DNA of 64,000 nt from Crocodylus rhombifer (taxonomy: Eukaryota; Chordata; Crocodylia; Crocodylidae): NCBI GenBank assembly GCA_038503035.1, contig JAVSML010021669.1:310001-374000 (forward strand), given 5' to 3'. Below the pieces are notes generated by a model. That model worked only from the letters and a program-made list of their open reading frames with translations. It ran no database searches and was not told the DNA's origin. Position 1 is the first letter of the stretch. Each line of letters opens with the position of its first letter. The position numbers and the translations under genes were made by a program. Positions 12,430-24,390 of the stretch are shown here, piece after piece.

Positions 12430-13875
12430 GTAAGAACAAATTAAGTCATATCAACTTGATATCTTTCTTGGACTGGGGAACGAGTATGGTGAATGAAGAG
12501 GATGCATAAAATCTAGATGGAATTTAGTAAGGCTTTTAATTCAATTCCACATGACATTCTCAGGAGTCAACTGGACAAATATGGGCTAGACTGAATTACT
12601 TACAAAATGGACACACAATTGGTTGAATAACTACAAGGAGAGTTACTAAACACAAATCAATGTCAGAATGAAAGGTTTCAATTGGGGGTTCCCCAGGGGT
12701 CTGTTTTGGGCCCAGTGCTGTTTCACATTTTTATTAATGATGGGGATTGCAGAATAAAGAGCTTCCTGATCAAATCTGCAAATGACACAAACCTGGGCGG
12801 GGGAGGGGACTGTAAACACTGCGGAGGACAGGATTTTAATTTTAAAATATCTTGATAGATTGAAGAACTGGGCTGTAGACATGAAATGAACAACATGAAA
12901 TTCAACGAAGAAAAATGTAAGCTGCTACACTTAGGGAAAAAACCCCAAAGGCACAAATGACAAGGCAGTAATGCCATTGAAAAGGATCTGTGGGGTTTGG
13001 TAGATAAAAGACTAAACACAAGCTAGTAGTACGATGCAGTCGCAAAAAAGAAAATACAATTTGGGCATGCATTAACAGGAATGCTGTATGTAAGCTATAG
13101 TGCCACTCTACTTAAGAGATATTACCACCACTCTATTCAGCACTGGTTAGTCCTTAGCTGGAATACAGTGTGTAGTTGTGAAAGCTGCATTTTAAGAGGA
13201 TTTTAGAGAAATTGGAGACAATCCAGAAGCAAACAATGAAAATGATAAAGGGACTGGAATGCAAGCTGTATGAAGAAAATTTGGGAGACCTTGGTATATT
13301 TCATTTGGAGAAAAGAAAATTAAGGGGGGGCACAATTGCTAGGGTGACCATGTATCTTGTTTTAGCCAGGGCAGTCAAGGATTTTAAAGACTGATTCCAG
13401 TTGACTGTTGGGAATGATAATGGGCATCCTGGAAATGCAGAGATGTGGAGAGGAGGGATGTGGCCAGGAGTCAGCGTGGCGCAAAGTACTTTGCAGGCGG
13501 GCAGACAAGTATTGCAATGTCCTGGATTTCCGGAAATTCCATTTGGTCAGCCTAGTGATAGCAGTTCTCAAATATGTGAAAGACTGTTACAAAGAAAGAG
13601 ATGAACAACTGTTCTCTCTTGCCACCGAGGGAAGAACATGAAGAAATGGATTTAAACTGCAACAACTCAGATTTAGATTACATCTCAGAAAAACTTCCTT
13701 ACTGTCAGAACAGGAAGTCACTGGAACAAGTTGCCTAGTAAAGTTAGTAGAATCTCCTTCATTGGAGGTTTTTTTTATGAAGAAGCTGGATGGGCATTTG
13801 GCAGGGATGGTTTAGCTATAGTGGGGGTTGGACAAGATGATCTTCAAGGTATTTTCACCATATGATTCTATAACA
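12430..13875 (+). mobile_element. Old CR1 LINE: RT region to 3' end, split by an insertion
   Basis: The decayed ORF2 reads through recognisable landmarks. The motif A region lies near 12517-12545 ('atttagtaaggcttttaatt'), and the motif B region near 12685-12712 ('ggggttccccaggggtctgt'). The motif C region follows, and the C-terminal region ends near 13875 with 'gacaagatgatcttcaaggt' and a CTATAA tail. Frames are broken many times, so it is a pseudogene. A 217-bp element (13339-13555) splits it, and the CR1 resumes in register after the insertion. Confidence 0.75.
13339..13555 (+). mobile_element. Small inverted-repeat transposon nested in a CR1 (family D)
   Basis: The ends are CTAGGGTGACCA (13339-13350) and TGGTCAGCCTAG (13544-13555), which pair with one mismatch over 12 bases. 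The CR1 text before and after reads as one interrupted line. The flanks 'cacaattgct' and 'gtgatagcag' could be an eroded target duplication. A related start, CTAGGGTGGCCA, occurs at 46417-46428. Probably hAT-like, on the basis of the ends only. Confidence 0.6.
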
Positions 13876-14042
13876 TGTAAGGGAAACTCAAGGCAATTAT
13901 ACATACAAATCTCCCCTTAGATCAAAATAAAATAAATGTGTTACTAAATGTATTCTTATCATTTACCAGACTCTATCAGGATGGGTTGAATTGGAAGACA
14001 TGCTGATGACAGATGAAAAATTACTCAGTACATCATACAACA

Positions 14043-14935
14043 CTGGCCAAGTCCGCATATGACACCAAGTTATAGGGAAGCTCAGTCACGCATGAAGATA
14101 GGCTACAGATACAGGCGGATCTAAACAGGCTACCAAGTTGGGCGAGTCAGAACCAGATGAAGTTCAACATTGAGAAATGTAAAGTGCTCCTCTGGGGACA
14201 AACAACCACCTACATACCTACAAGCCTGGCATCACCAAACTGACCTGCACCACGAATGAAAGGGACCTGGGGGTAATAATAAAGACCACAGTATGAATAT
14301 GAGCTAGCAGCTTGATGCTGTTGCCAGCAGGGCAAATAACACTCTGGCATGCATCAATCGATGCATCTCCAGCAAAAACAAGGAAGTGATTCTTCTGCTC
14401 TACTCGGCATTGGTGGGACCGCAGCTGGAGTACTGCGTCCAGTTCTGGGCGCCACACTTTAACAAGGATGTGGTCAAACTTGAGAGAGAGTCCAGAGAAT
14501 GGCCACCCATATGATCAGAGACTTGCACGGCAAAGCTGTACGAGGAAAGGCTGAAGGACCTGAGGCTCTTCAGCTTGAAGAAGAGAAGGCTGAAAAGGAA
14601 CTTGGTAGCAGTTTACCACTACATCAGGGGAGTACATCAAGGGCTCGGTGAACAACTGTTTACACCAGGGCACCCTTGGGGAAAGCCAGGAGTAATGGCC
14701 ACAAACTCCGGGAAAACCATTCCAGGCTCAAACATTAGGAAAAACAGTAAGTGTCCAGACTGTGGAATAAACTTCCTCCACAGGTGATACAATCACCTAC
14801 CCTGGAAATCTTCAAGAGGAGACTGAACAGTCACCTTGCTGGGGTTACCTGACTCCAGTTGTCTTTCCTGCCTAGTGCAGGGGACTGGATCCAGTGATTT
14901 TCCAAGGTCCCTTCCAGCCCTTTACAATCTATGAA
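14043..14935 (+). mobile_element. 5'-truncated CR1 LINE, same group as the full-length copy
   Basis: This follows the late ORF2 of the 32-36 kb CR1. It has 'tggccaagtccgcatatgac' near motif C, 'gtactgcgtccagttctggg' at 14430 (the same phrase as at 35785), 'aggctgaaggacctgaggct' at 14550, and a 3' UTR ending 'tttacaatctatgaatttt'. Several frameshifts make it non-coding. It lies about 170 bases after the end of the previous CR1 and in the same orientation. Confidence 0.8.
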
Positions 14936-16904
14936 TTTTCCATTCTGTTGCACACCTTTCATCCTCATTTACCAGTAATGGGAGGAGTGAGCTGTGAATC
15001 ATGGAAGTGTGAAGAAGAAAAGATAAATCAGTTTAGTAGAATAACATAAACAAAAGATCCTCCATGTAAAGAATAATCCATGTAAAGTGAAAAAAAGCTA
15101 TTTGAGAAGCTGCTCAACCACATCTGCAGATGACTGGCAATCTACTTTGCAAATCTTCATATATAAGGTTCATACCCTTTTTTCCCAGTAATATGATTAT
15201 GGACCATGACTCCTCCTCTCTGTGTAGCTTCCCTGATGCCTAGTATGCCAACAGCTTTAAGATTTTAATAATTTGCCTGCAGTGACTTTGAGGCCGTAAG
15301 GCCCTGACATTTTGTATGGAATAAAAACAGCTTGGTACAACTGGTGCATGTATTCCACATATTTGAGATATATTTTTATAGTGCTGGTAATAGCCATTTA
15401 TGCAACCATCTTTCAAAGGAGTTAGTAAGGAATAGGAGAAAATGATGGGAGATATTTTTCTCATGAAAGAAAGGGGAGGCGGGGAGGGAACCTTACCTTG
15501 AACAGAAAGGTTTCTGGAACTATAGGCTTAACCTCTCTGACATAACAACCACATGACTCTTGTACAGACAGCAGAGTTAATTTCAAAATCTGTCTTTTGG
15601 AAGTAATTTAGAAAGGCCTGCACAGGCTTGTCTAATGTGCCATTCTGATTAATTTTTAATTTGCTGCTACTCAAAACAGGAAGTCTTAAGTGTCTGCCTA
15701 AATAGTACCAGTAAGGCCAACATCTATGACTCTAGTCATCTTGCAGAAACTCTAGGGTAGCTGCAATCATTACACTGTTGCAATTAATACTCTTATTTGA
15801 AAGGCAGTAAGTAGCTAGAGGTCAGAGCCCTATTTATGTTAAGCACTGTCCAAATAAAGAGACAGTCCCCACTCCACAGAGCTTTTGGCTCATATTACAT
15901 GAGAAATATAATTTGAGCAGATCAGTAAATGAAATATCCTGGTTGACTTCCATTAGGAAATCAGACAGTAACAATGACAGTAATGGAGAACCTAGAACTA
16001 CATGTGTCATTCAATGCCCAGGCTGCTGTTAGCCTGTTGTCTGTGATCTGCCTACAAAGTTACATTAGGATATGATCAAAAAGTGACACCTAATTTTATC
16101 TAGTGAAATGTTCCACATCTTCAACAGAAAGTTCTACAGTTGCAGACTGAGAATTTCACTTGGGCATGACCCTAAAAATGGCATCTAGGGGTCAGCAGCT
16201 ACAAATGATCACTGCCAGTAAATGCTTGATGCAATGAAGTTTCAGATCTTTTCATGGTGGTAAATATGATGGTGACATTTGTGGCTAGTTTGACACCTTG
16301 GTGTGTAAACCAAGTATGAAAAGCTCTTGATTTTGAACAGCTGCTTTGTTTCCTTTCCACTGGTGTTGGCAACAGCAATCAACAGTTGCTATTAAGGGTC
16401 TGACAATGACTTTGTTTTCTCAGATATTGATTTGATTTTTCCCAAAAAGCTCCTCAGCTGGAAATCTGGATGTGCACAGTAGCTGCTTATGATGACCAGT
16501 GATTGCTGTTCATGGAGTGAAAGAGGATCCTTATAACCACTGTTTTGATCAGAACAGAATCTGAAACCTCCAATTCCAGATGAGAAACAGGATGATGAGC
16601 CACTGTCTTGGCACCCAGTACTTTTTCCTTATTAAGTACAAGAAAATCTTTGGTCTAAATGGCTTCAGTGTAGTCTCTGGAATTTCTGTCCATTACTTGC
16701 TCTCATGGTGTATGGTGTCTTTAGAAAGGAAGTCTTCTTCTGAAGGTCAGGATTTACCTTTCACTGGTGGAGCTATTGCTACACCAAGGTTAAATTCTCA
16801 AAACTATGGAATTCATTTATGATTTTATTTAACACTTTAGTTAAGCATTTTTTGTTGAATTATTGTTTCTCAGACATGTACCAATCTAATCTCTTTAGCA
16901 TGTA
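14936..16904. other. Mostly unassigned DNA
   Basis: No gene is seen. At 15815-15895 'gcactgtccaaataaagaga' and 'cagtccccactccacagag' resemble an old L2/MIR-type tail, called with low confidence. Confidence 0.4.
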
Positions 16905-17095
16905 TAAGTAAGCCATGTATCCTTCCCAAATGCCACTCCAATCCCCTTCCCCTGCCTGATCTGTTGCTGTCCTTCCTGCTCCCTGCCCTATTTGTCACTG
17001 TGTTCCCAGCTCCTTCCTTGATCTGCCAGATGACACACACAGAGGCTTCCTGTGCTACCTGTGACACACATACTGCAGGCTGACCATCCCTGTTT
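16905..17095 (+). mobile_element. Dispersed hAT-like repeat, family A, copy 2
   Basis: Shared blocks with the other copies include 'ccaatccccttcccctgcct', 'gatctgccagatgacacaca' and 'gcaggctgaccatccctg'. The left end is shorter than in the copy at 23650. Non-coding. Confidence 0.6.
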
Positions 17096-17494
17096 CAAGC
17101 CATGTCCTGGCAGTTACAGAAAAGAGGCAGCACTGTGTTCATCATAGTTTGGGGTCCATCAACAAGAAGAGGCACTGGTAAACAGCTTGATCATGGAAAT
17201 AAGTCTAACAGATGGCCCCAAAAGCCTGGAAAGATGCCTAATTCTTTCCCCAGGATAGCTGGTAGCTAAGGGAAATATCACTGAAACTATCCATCCCTTC
17301 TAACATTTGGACACAGCCCCTTTATCTGGCAGAAGGCAGTTCCATGAGCTGCAAGCCAGCCAAGAGCAGTTCCTAGTCCCCTGAAACTCAGGCAGAGCTT
17401 CACAGAATTATCAGTCTTCTCTGTCCCTACTTGTTGCATGATGGTAAGCAGGAATGCTCCTAATACTAAGCATAGAGGCCATGTGTAGACGAAA

Positions 17495-18125
17495 TGTGGG
17501 GCATGTGTACACGATACTTCAAAGCAGGTTAAATGCTGATTTAATGGTGTTGGTGTTTGCATGCATCAGCGGCATATTGAGCAATAATTGCAGCTGCTGT
17601 GGCAAATTTGGCAGCATAATGTGCCTTACATGACTTGGGGGAGTTTTAGTTTGCTGCCCTAGAGCCATGGAGCGAAGCACCGGGCTCCATGCAGCTCAGG
17701 AGCTCTGCAGGAAGCCTGTGCAGGCAGCCTGGCAGCAGCCCAGGAAGGCAGGCTCCGCCCAAGAAAAAGCGATGAGCCTGATCTTTTTTCTTCCTCCCCT
17801 AGGAGCCTGCTTCCCCTCCTGAGCTGTGTGGGGGCCTGGGGCTTCCCTCCGCAGTTGCGGTGCCCGCTGGGACCACCCAAGCTGAGTGCCTATGGGCAGG
17901 TGTCACCTGGGAGGGGCTGCCGCAGAGGGAAGCACCAGCTCCCCCCACAGCCCAGGGACTGCTCCACCCGCTGGCAGCTTGCCCTCCCTTTCCCGCCACT
18001 GCGGAGGCAGTTAACTTCGGGTGTGTGCGCAATACAGGGGTTTAAAGGGCCCTAAACTGAAGTGGTGTTTTTAAAAATCAATCGCTTCAATTTAGGGCCC
18101 CTGTTTCATTTCTACACGCTCTGAG
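17495..18125 (+). mobile_element. Candidate GC-rich DNA-transposon-like element with subterminal hairpin
   Basis: The left edge is 'ggggcatgtgtacacg'. The right edge is 'tttcatttctacacgctc', which gives an inverted CGTGTAG-type end. A GC-rich body (17660-18045) lies between. Just inside the right end a palindrome, GGGCCCTAAACTGAAGTG and CGCTTCAATTTAGGGCCC (about 18048-18101), could form a hairpin with about 16 of 18 pairs. A similar arrangement occurs at 42300-42400. No coding sequence is recognised and the edges are approximate. Confidence 0.4.
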
Positions 18126-18129
18126 AGAC

Positions 18130-21100
18130 AGCTTTTGCTAAGAGAAAAGCTTCAGCAAACACTTCCTCATCAGGACAGGAAGATAAAGGGAAAAGTGTTT
18201 AAGCACTGATTTTTATCACACATGCTCATTAATTGTTGCCTTGTGGGGCAGGCATGTTCTTTTGTCTTTGGTGATCTGAAACCTCTAGGTTTGCATGATT
18301 TGTCCCTTATCGAGTTCTTTGTCAAGATCCTCATTAGGGGAGCTACAGTTCCATGAAGGCTTCTAGGCCCTATATGCCAGTGTGACTCAAAGTCTGTGCC
18401 CTGGCAGAACAAGTCAGTGGCTTACTGTGGCAGGGCATGGATCTCCCTCTCATGCTTCTGCACGCTGCCAATGGACCCACTTGGATCCTGTCTAGTCTTA
18501 CAGAACTGTGGTTCTAGAATGGGAGTCAGTAAGAGCCTGTTTGAAAAGTGTTCTACTACAGAAGCCAAACCCAGCAATCTTGAGACAGTTATAGTTAAAA
18601 GGTGAAATGAAATCACTACTGATGTAAGTTATAAAACAAAATGGTTGGGAGAAACCAAACCACCAATTTGTTTTTTCATCAGAGGATAAATGCCTAGGGG
18701 CTTAAGCTGAAGGGTACTGCTTAGTCCTGGAGCCAGAGCAGCAAAACTGGACTGCTGCCAAGTTCCACAAGTGGGCAGCATTAGCTGTAGTGACAAGTGA
18801 AGAGAGATGATGTGAAGCAAAATGTAAAAGGCTTACAAAGTTTAACAAAAGTAGGCACAGCACTGTCATACCTGGAATATTTTCTTAGGCAACTCCTGAC
18901 CTACAATGACCCTGGAAAATTATAATTTTGGTCAATTGTATCCAATTGTGTGGGTTTTGTTTTTTTTTAAAAATGCCTTAAAAAGTTCTCTGGAAATTTC
19001 ATGGGGGTGAGTGATAGCAATTTATTTCTGATCTGTTAGTGACGTGTTTGGATCATGTATGAAAATGGTCCGCCAAAAAACTCCCAAACACATTCCTGTT
19101 GTCAGATATCAAACCTATTTGTTTCATAATTTCCAGTTAGTTGTATGTTTGCTTTGCTGGAAAAAGCCTTCATGTAATCAGCCTGCTTCCTGATTACTTC
19201 CTCTCTAACTTTATTTTCCTCTGACAGCACTTCTTTCCTAAACCACAGTGAACAAGATATTAGAAGACTTAGTTTTGGCTTCTGTTCATATTTTATAACC
19301 ACAACATACTAACAAATTCTTTATCACCAACAGTCTGAAAAGAATGGCAACCTGCAATCTAGTCTGGAAAAAAACCACAACTGACTAAAAGGAAAAACGC
19401 TGATTTTGGATGAAAGAACAAATTTAGATTCTATTTTACAATTATGGACAAATCCTAGTATTTTAATTTCTTGCACCCTATTTGGTGTTTCACATGCAAT
19501 GAGAGCTCATTCGAGATTTAAAATAATGACAAGGTGATACGCTCTTACATGATTTTGATAACTCAGTTTATATTCTAGTCTTCCCTCCAGCATTGTGACA
19601 AAAAGAATCATTGAATCATTTGTTCAAATACTGATTTTGGGGCCGTTTACTCATATTACCGGAAAACCTGAAAACGCAGGCCTAAACTATTTGCATTTAA
19701 TAATGGCAATCAGGTTTTCTTATAACAAAATATTGCAGGAAAATGCAACTTGTGCAGCAAAGATTTTCTTTGCTGCCTCTAATTTTGGTGAAGTGTAATA
19801 AAACCAATTATGACTTCAGTAAACTAGTTAATTGTAGCCACTGCAAGTTAGACTTGTTGGAACAGCAAATAAAAAGAAGTAGACAAAAGACAGATGGAAC
19901 TTCCTGAGTAACCTATCATACCACAGCAGAGCAATAAAGGAACTTATCAATAAGTTGAGTATGAATACATGAATGAATGTAATTATCCATTTCACTTGTG
20001 GGTTTTCTTTCTGTAAAGAGGATCACCAAAGCAAAATCAGTCATCTGGGGGTCCCCAGCTGTTTCCTTCAACCAAGAATGCAGCTGATCAGTTGTTGTGC
20101 ACATCGCCTTAAGCTGGCCTTTTGTGTTGATGTCTATATTGCTCGTTACATAAAATTGTTTTAAAAAATGAGTAAAAGTTGAAGTAGAAAGACTGAACTG
20201 ATCCAAACAAAAATTCTCCTGATATAACTCAAAGACTGGTGACAAGATCATGTCTGGTAAACAACAGACGTGCAGAACTGGAAGTCAAGGACCAAAACTG
20301 ATATGCCGTAAAATGAGGCATTGGTGAAAAATAAATTAGAGGCTGAGATGTTTCACCCATCCCTCCTTTCTATGATCCTAGCCAGCCAGGATGAAACTTA
20401 ATTTGACACTGATGCAAGAAGACTTGCATGGACTTTAAGGATTAAAGGGTGCAATCATGGCTTCCATCCTTATCATCTCCTGCAATTTAAGTCTCCTTCG
20501 TGATGGCACTGGGTCTTTGTTGTTCTGATTCTGTGAAAAGGACCCAGATGAAATCACCACCTCAGTTGGCTTCAGCTAAATCCTACACATCACTCAGACC
20601 ATGAATAGAGACATAACTGGTAAGATTTGTACTCTGAGCACAAAAACCTAGTAGCCCGAGTCCTCTCAGTCAGCCTCCTGTCTCCCTCCTCTGTGGGAGA
20701 TGCCATTTCCCTGGGAGAGGTATCAGTACATCCAGCAGCTAAGGGATAAATGCTCTCATGGCAACCTATATCCACTGTCATCACCCAGTACTGCCAAATC
20801 CTGTCATCACTGGGACACTGTAACAGTGAATTTGGTAGCACCTCCCCCTCACAGCAATGATGTCTCCCACAGGGGCAACCCCTCAAGGTGCCCCCCCTCC
20901 TCCATTCACTCCCCTTCTAAGTACTGCCTCAGATCTCATTGCCAGTGCCCTTTAACTTAGCACACAGGTCTCATGCCCTGGTCACCTGCCACTAGTTCTG
21001 CTGACTTGCATTCCCTGTTGTCATCCCCTCATTTGTGTGACTTCTTCCTTCCTGATTTATTTCTTCTCTTCTCTTGCTCTCTTTTGCCATATGTTTAATA

Positions 21101-22075
21101 GAGGTGATCTTTGCCAGCTAAGACTGTGTCTCTGCAACAGAGCCTTTAACCAAAAAAGTAGTTAAAAGCAGTCTCTCAAACCATTTGAGGCTGATTCAAG
21201 CTTGCCAGGTTTTGAAGTGGCAAATAAGACTGTGCTTTGCTGCCATTCTTTAGCAGCAAGGCTCTAAGTAAAAATCAGTGAAAAACATTTTCTCTCTTTG
21301 TTATTCTTTTCCTCTCTCTTTTGCATGCACTTTTCTTGTTTCTGTTTCCAAGGAAGCAGGATAAGGCTTAAGTAGCCATAGCAACAGTTTCAGCCCATTG
21401 CAACAAAACTTTTTCCTTCTCCCCAAGAAAGGTCAGCTTAGACCATCTAAAAGACGATTAAACTCTCTCTCTCTGGAATAAGGGATTTTGTTAAAATGAA
21501 AAGCTTACTACTTCATGGTTTCAATGCTATTACTGTTCAGTATTTTTAATAAAAGGTTTAAAAGATTTTTGTTGATGGTCACTCCCATGGCATTGAACAT
21601 GGAGGCTTCTTTCCTCAGGACACCCAAAACTGAGGAATGCACAGTGACTAAGTTTTGTTCATACCTTTACACTCTGGACCCATTTATGCCACTGAAACTA
21701 ACATAAGCAATTTCCTGGTCTTGCTTTTGGATCTTGTAATTGTTCTTTCTATAAGACAGAAAACTGGGAACAGGACTTGCGCAATCAGAAAAACATCCCT
21801 TTATAAGTAGAATTAGGTTACCACCAGGACTCCACTAGGACAAAGGGGATCTCTGTTTAACATTCATTATCTTGTGATGACAACTCTTTTTAGGTGCTTT
21901 GCTTTACAGGGGAAGTGTAGAAAAGAACAGAGTCCCAGCTTGGAATAAAACCCTGTATAAACATTCCAAATTCAATTATATACTTATATGGATAATAATA
22001 GTGATATTAAATACAATTTTTTTAAAAGAAGGCATATGAACTAGTCTGATCCAGGACAAACACTAAATTACAAGT
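18130..22075. other. Unassigned DNA
   Basis: I see no gene or clear repeat here. Short open frames such as 19916-20251 (-) have no recognisable motif. Confidence 0.4.
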
Positions 22076-22145
22076 GATAGAGGAAGGATATTGGACTAGA
22101 GAGAACACTTGTTTGATTTGCTATGACAGTGCCTGTTATGTGAGA
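22076..22145 (+). repeat. Weak family C repeat remnant
   Basis: 'aggatattggactagagaga' followed by 'tttgatttgctatgac' tracks the core of the repeat at 8274-8421. It is short and diverged. Confidence 0.35.
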
Positions 22146-22339
22146 TTAAAATAAAGGAAAGAAAAGGTAAGCAAGGCCCATCCCTTCAGGGAAACTTTGT
22201 GTGTTTATACTCAGAAAATGTTCTTACCACATGTTATCTAACTGACATACACTAACTCCTAGTGTTTGCCTCAACCTGTTAAAATGTGTGAAAAACTACC
22301 AACTGTCTCATCTTTTCTAGGACGTTATTTCATTGATAC

Positions 22340-22600
22340 CAAGTGTTTACTAGCAGCAGCACAAGCTGAGAAAAACTCAGCCCTTCAGGGAACAGGATTC
22401 CTAGTGTTTCGGCCCCTGGTGAGCAGGGCAGATCTTCCCAAACAGCTGGGCACCTGGGGCAGCTGCCACAGGGGTAACAGCAACTTCCAGCTGCTTCAAG
22501 TGCATCTATGGCTGCAGCAAAAGATGGTTTATTTTTACCTCCTACCCCTGTAGGTGCCTGGGGTGATTGTCCCTGTTGCACTGCCTTAGTTACACCACTG
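22340..22600 (-). mobile_element. Candidate hAT-like remnant
   Basis: On the minus strand the sequence begins CAGTGGTGTAACTAAGG (22600 backward), which resembles the start of vertebrate hAT elements. The body is GC-richer than its flanks. The other end and a target duplication are not clear. Confidence 0.35.
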
Positions 22601-23649
22601 GGCACATACACATACATTTTCCTGCCTGGATGTGCCAGAGATCCAGTGCGTCAGAGCAGATTTGATTAACCGAGTCTGCTCCACATGCAAGCTGATGCAC
22701 AGGGTGCTGTGTCACTTGCAGTTGTACAAGCAGCGAAAAGCACATCGGCACAGAGAACACCTTCTACGTGTTTTAATTCAAAAGCAGACCACTGCCATTT
22801 TCTGCTTGCTGACGTGCATTTCACCACTTATACAACTGGAAGTGATGCGCTTACACGTGTAAAAATGCCCACTATTCCCAACACAGATCTCTTTTCCAGT
22901 GCCCACAGAACACTCCTGGTTTTATTCCACATTGTTCTGTTCTTCAGTTTGGCAGGCAGATGCCATATTAAATTTGAAGAACCAAGTTATTCTGTATACT
23001 TTCTTACAGCTTCTCTGTTCTTTGCAGAGTACTAAAAATGAATCAAAGACAGAAGGGCTGAAGATTTGTGGTTCATCCCTGGCCAAGAAAACACTTACTT
23101 GTTTGCAATGTAAAGGTCTGTAGGTAATTATTTGAGACTGTATATGCCTTTGATTGATTTTTTTGGGGGAGCAGGGGAGAGGAGGGGGAGGGTGGCACTA
23201 TCATTTACTGTGTTTATGTAATACCTAGGCACAATGTCTAGGCCCATAACTTGGTTAAGGCCACTAAGCACTACCATAAGATAAACAATCTGAGTCTTCA
23301 AGAGGCCGAGAAGCAACTACAACACAGCTAACACAACTAACAGTGCCTCTGTTTCATGAGCCAATGTTTCCCCCATTTGATAAGCACCAGGACTTGATGA
23401 CTTGTTTGAGAGAGTAATTTTTCTATATGAAATTGTTTCAATATAGGTGCCTTTTCTTAAAGTCATTAGTACTGCTTTACCATTACTGAGGTTGAAAGTC
23501 AATTGACTGTTAGTGCATGCTGAAGTCCACTAAAGCTAAACAAACAAAAAAACCTCTCTCAAAAAAACTTAGGTTTCCCCCCTTAACAAGCTTCTGAAGA
23601 AGGTGAATCAGATCTGTCAAAGGACAGCCATTCACTTTGGGTGTTAGTA

Positions 23650-24390
23650 GGACAGTGGGGGACAACCTTTTTGGCAGGTAAGCCAAAATTAAGCCACATG
23701 TCCTCCCCAGTTCCACTCCAGTCATCTTCCCCTGACTGATATTCTACTCGGCTTTTTGTTCCCCACCTGACTTGCTGCTCTGTCTTCTTCTCCTTTGCAC
23801 TAGGCCCCCCCATTACAGAAAGGATGTAGACAAATTGGAGCGAGTCCAGCAGAGGGAAATGAAAATGGCTAGGGGGCTGGGAAAGGCTGAGGGAACTGGA
23901 CTTATTTAGTATACAGAACAGAAGACTGAGGGGGGATTTAATAGCAGCCTTCAACTCCCTGAAGAGTAGTTACAAAGAAGATGGAGCTGGACTGTTCTTA
24001 GTGATGGCAGATGACAGAACAAGGACCAATGGTCTCAAGTTATAGCAGGGGAAGTTTAGGTTAGATATTAGGAAAAAACACTTTTGGGGTATGTAGTAAA
24101 GCACTGGAACAGGTTACCCAGAGAGGTTGTGGAATTGCCATCCTTGGAGGTTTTTAATTCCTAGCTAGACAAAGCCTTGGATGGGATGACATAGTTGAGG
24201 ACAGTCCTGCTTTGAGCAAGGGATGAGACTAGATGACTTCCTGAGGTCCCTTTTAACCCAAATTTTCTATGATTCTACAATATCTACTCTTGTGCTGCCT
24301 GCCTCCTTCCCAGTCTACCCCATGCCATGCACAGAGGCGTGCCACTTGTGGCACGTGTGTCATAAGTTAGCTACCCCTGTACTAGAAAAT
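23650..24390 (+). mobile_element. Family A hAT-like repeat split by a CR1 insertion
   Basis: The left part (23650-23810) begins near 'ggggacaacctttttggca'. The right part (24276-24390) ends 'agttagctacccctgta'. Together they read as one family A repeat, like 4572-4780 and the reverse of 39763-39985. The intervening 465 bases are a CR1 fragment. The order shows that the CR1 arrived later than this repeat. Confidence 0.65.
23811..24275 (+). mobile_element. 5'-truncated CR1 LINE nested in family A repeat
   Basis: It starts in the C-terminal part of ORF2 ('aattggagcgagtccagcag'). It continues through the 'ggactgttcttagtgatggc' and 'gcactggaacaggttaccca' lines and ends 'ttttctatgattctacaat', a CR1 tail. 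Frames are broken, so it is not coding. Confidence 0.8.
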
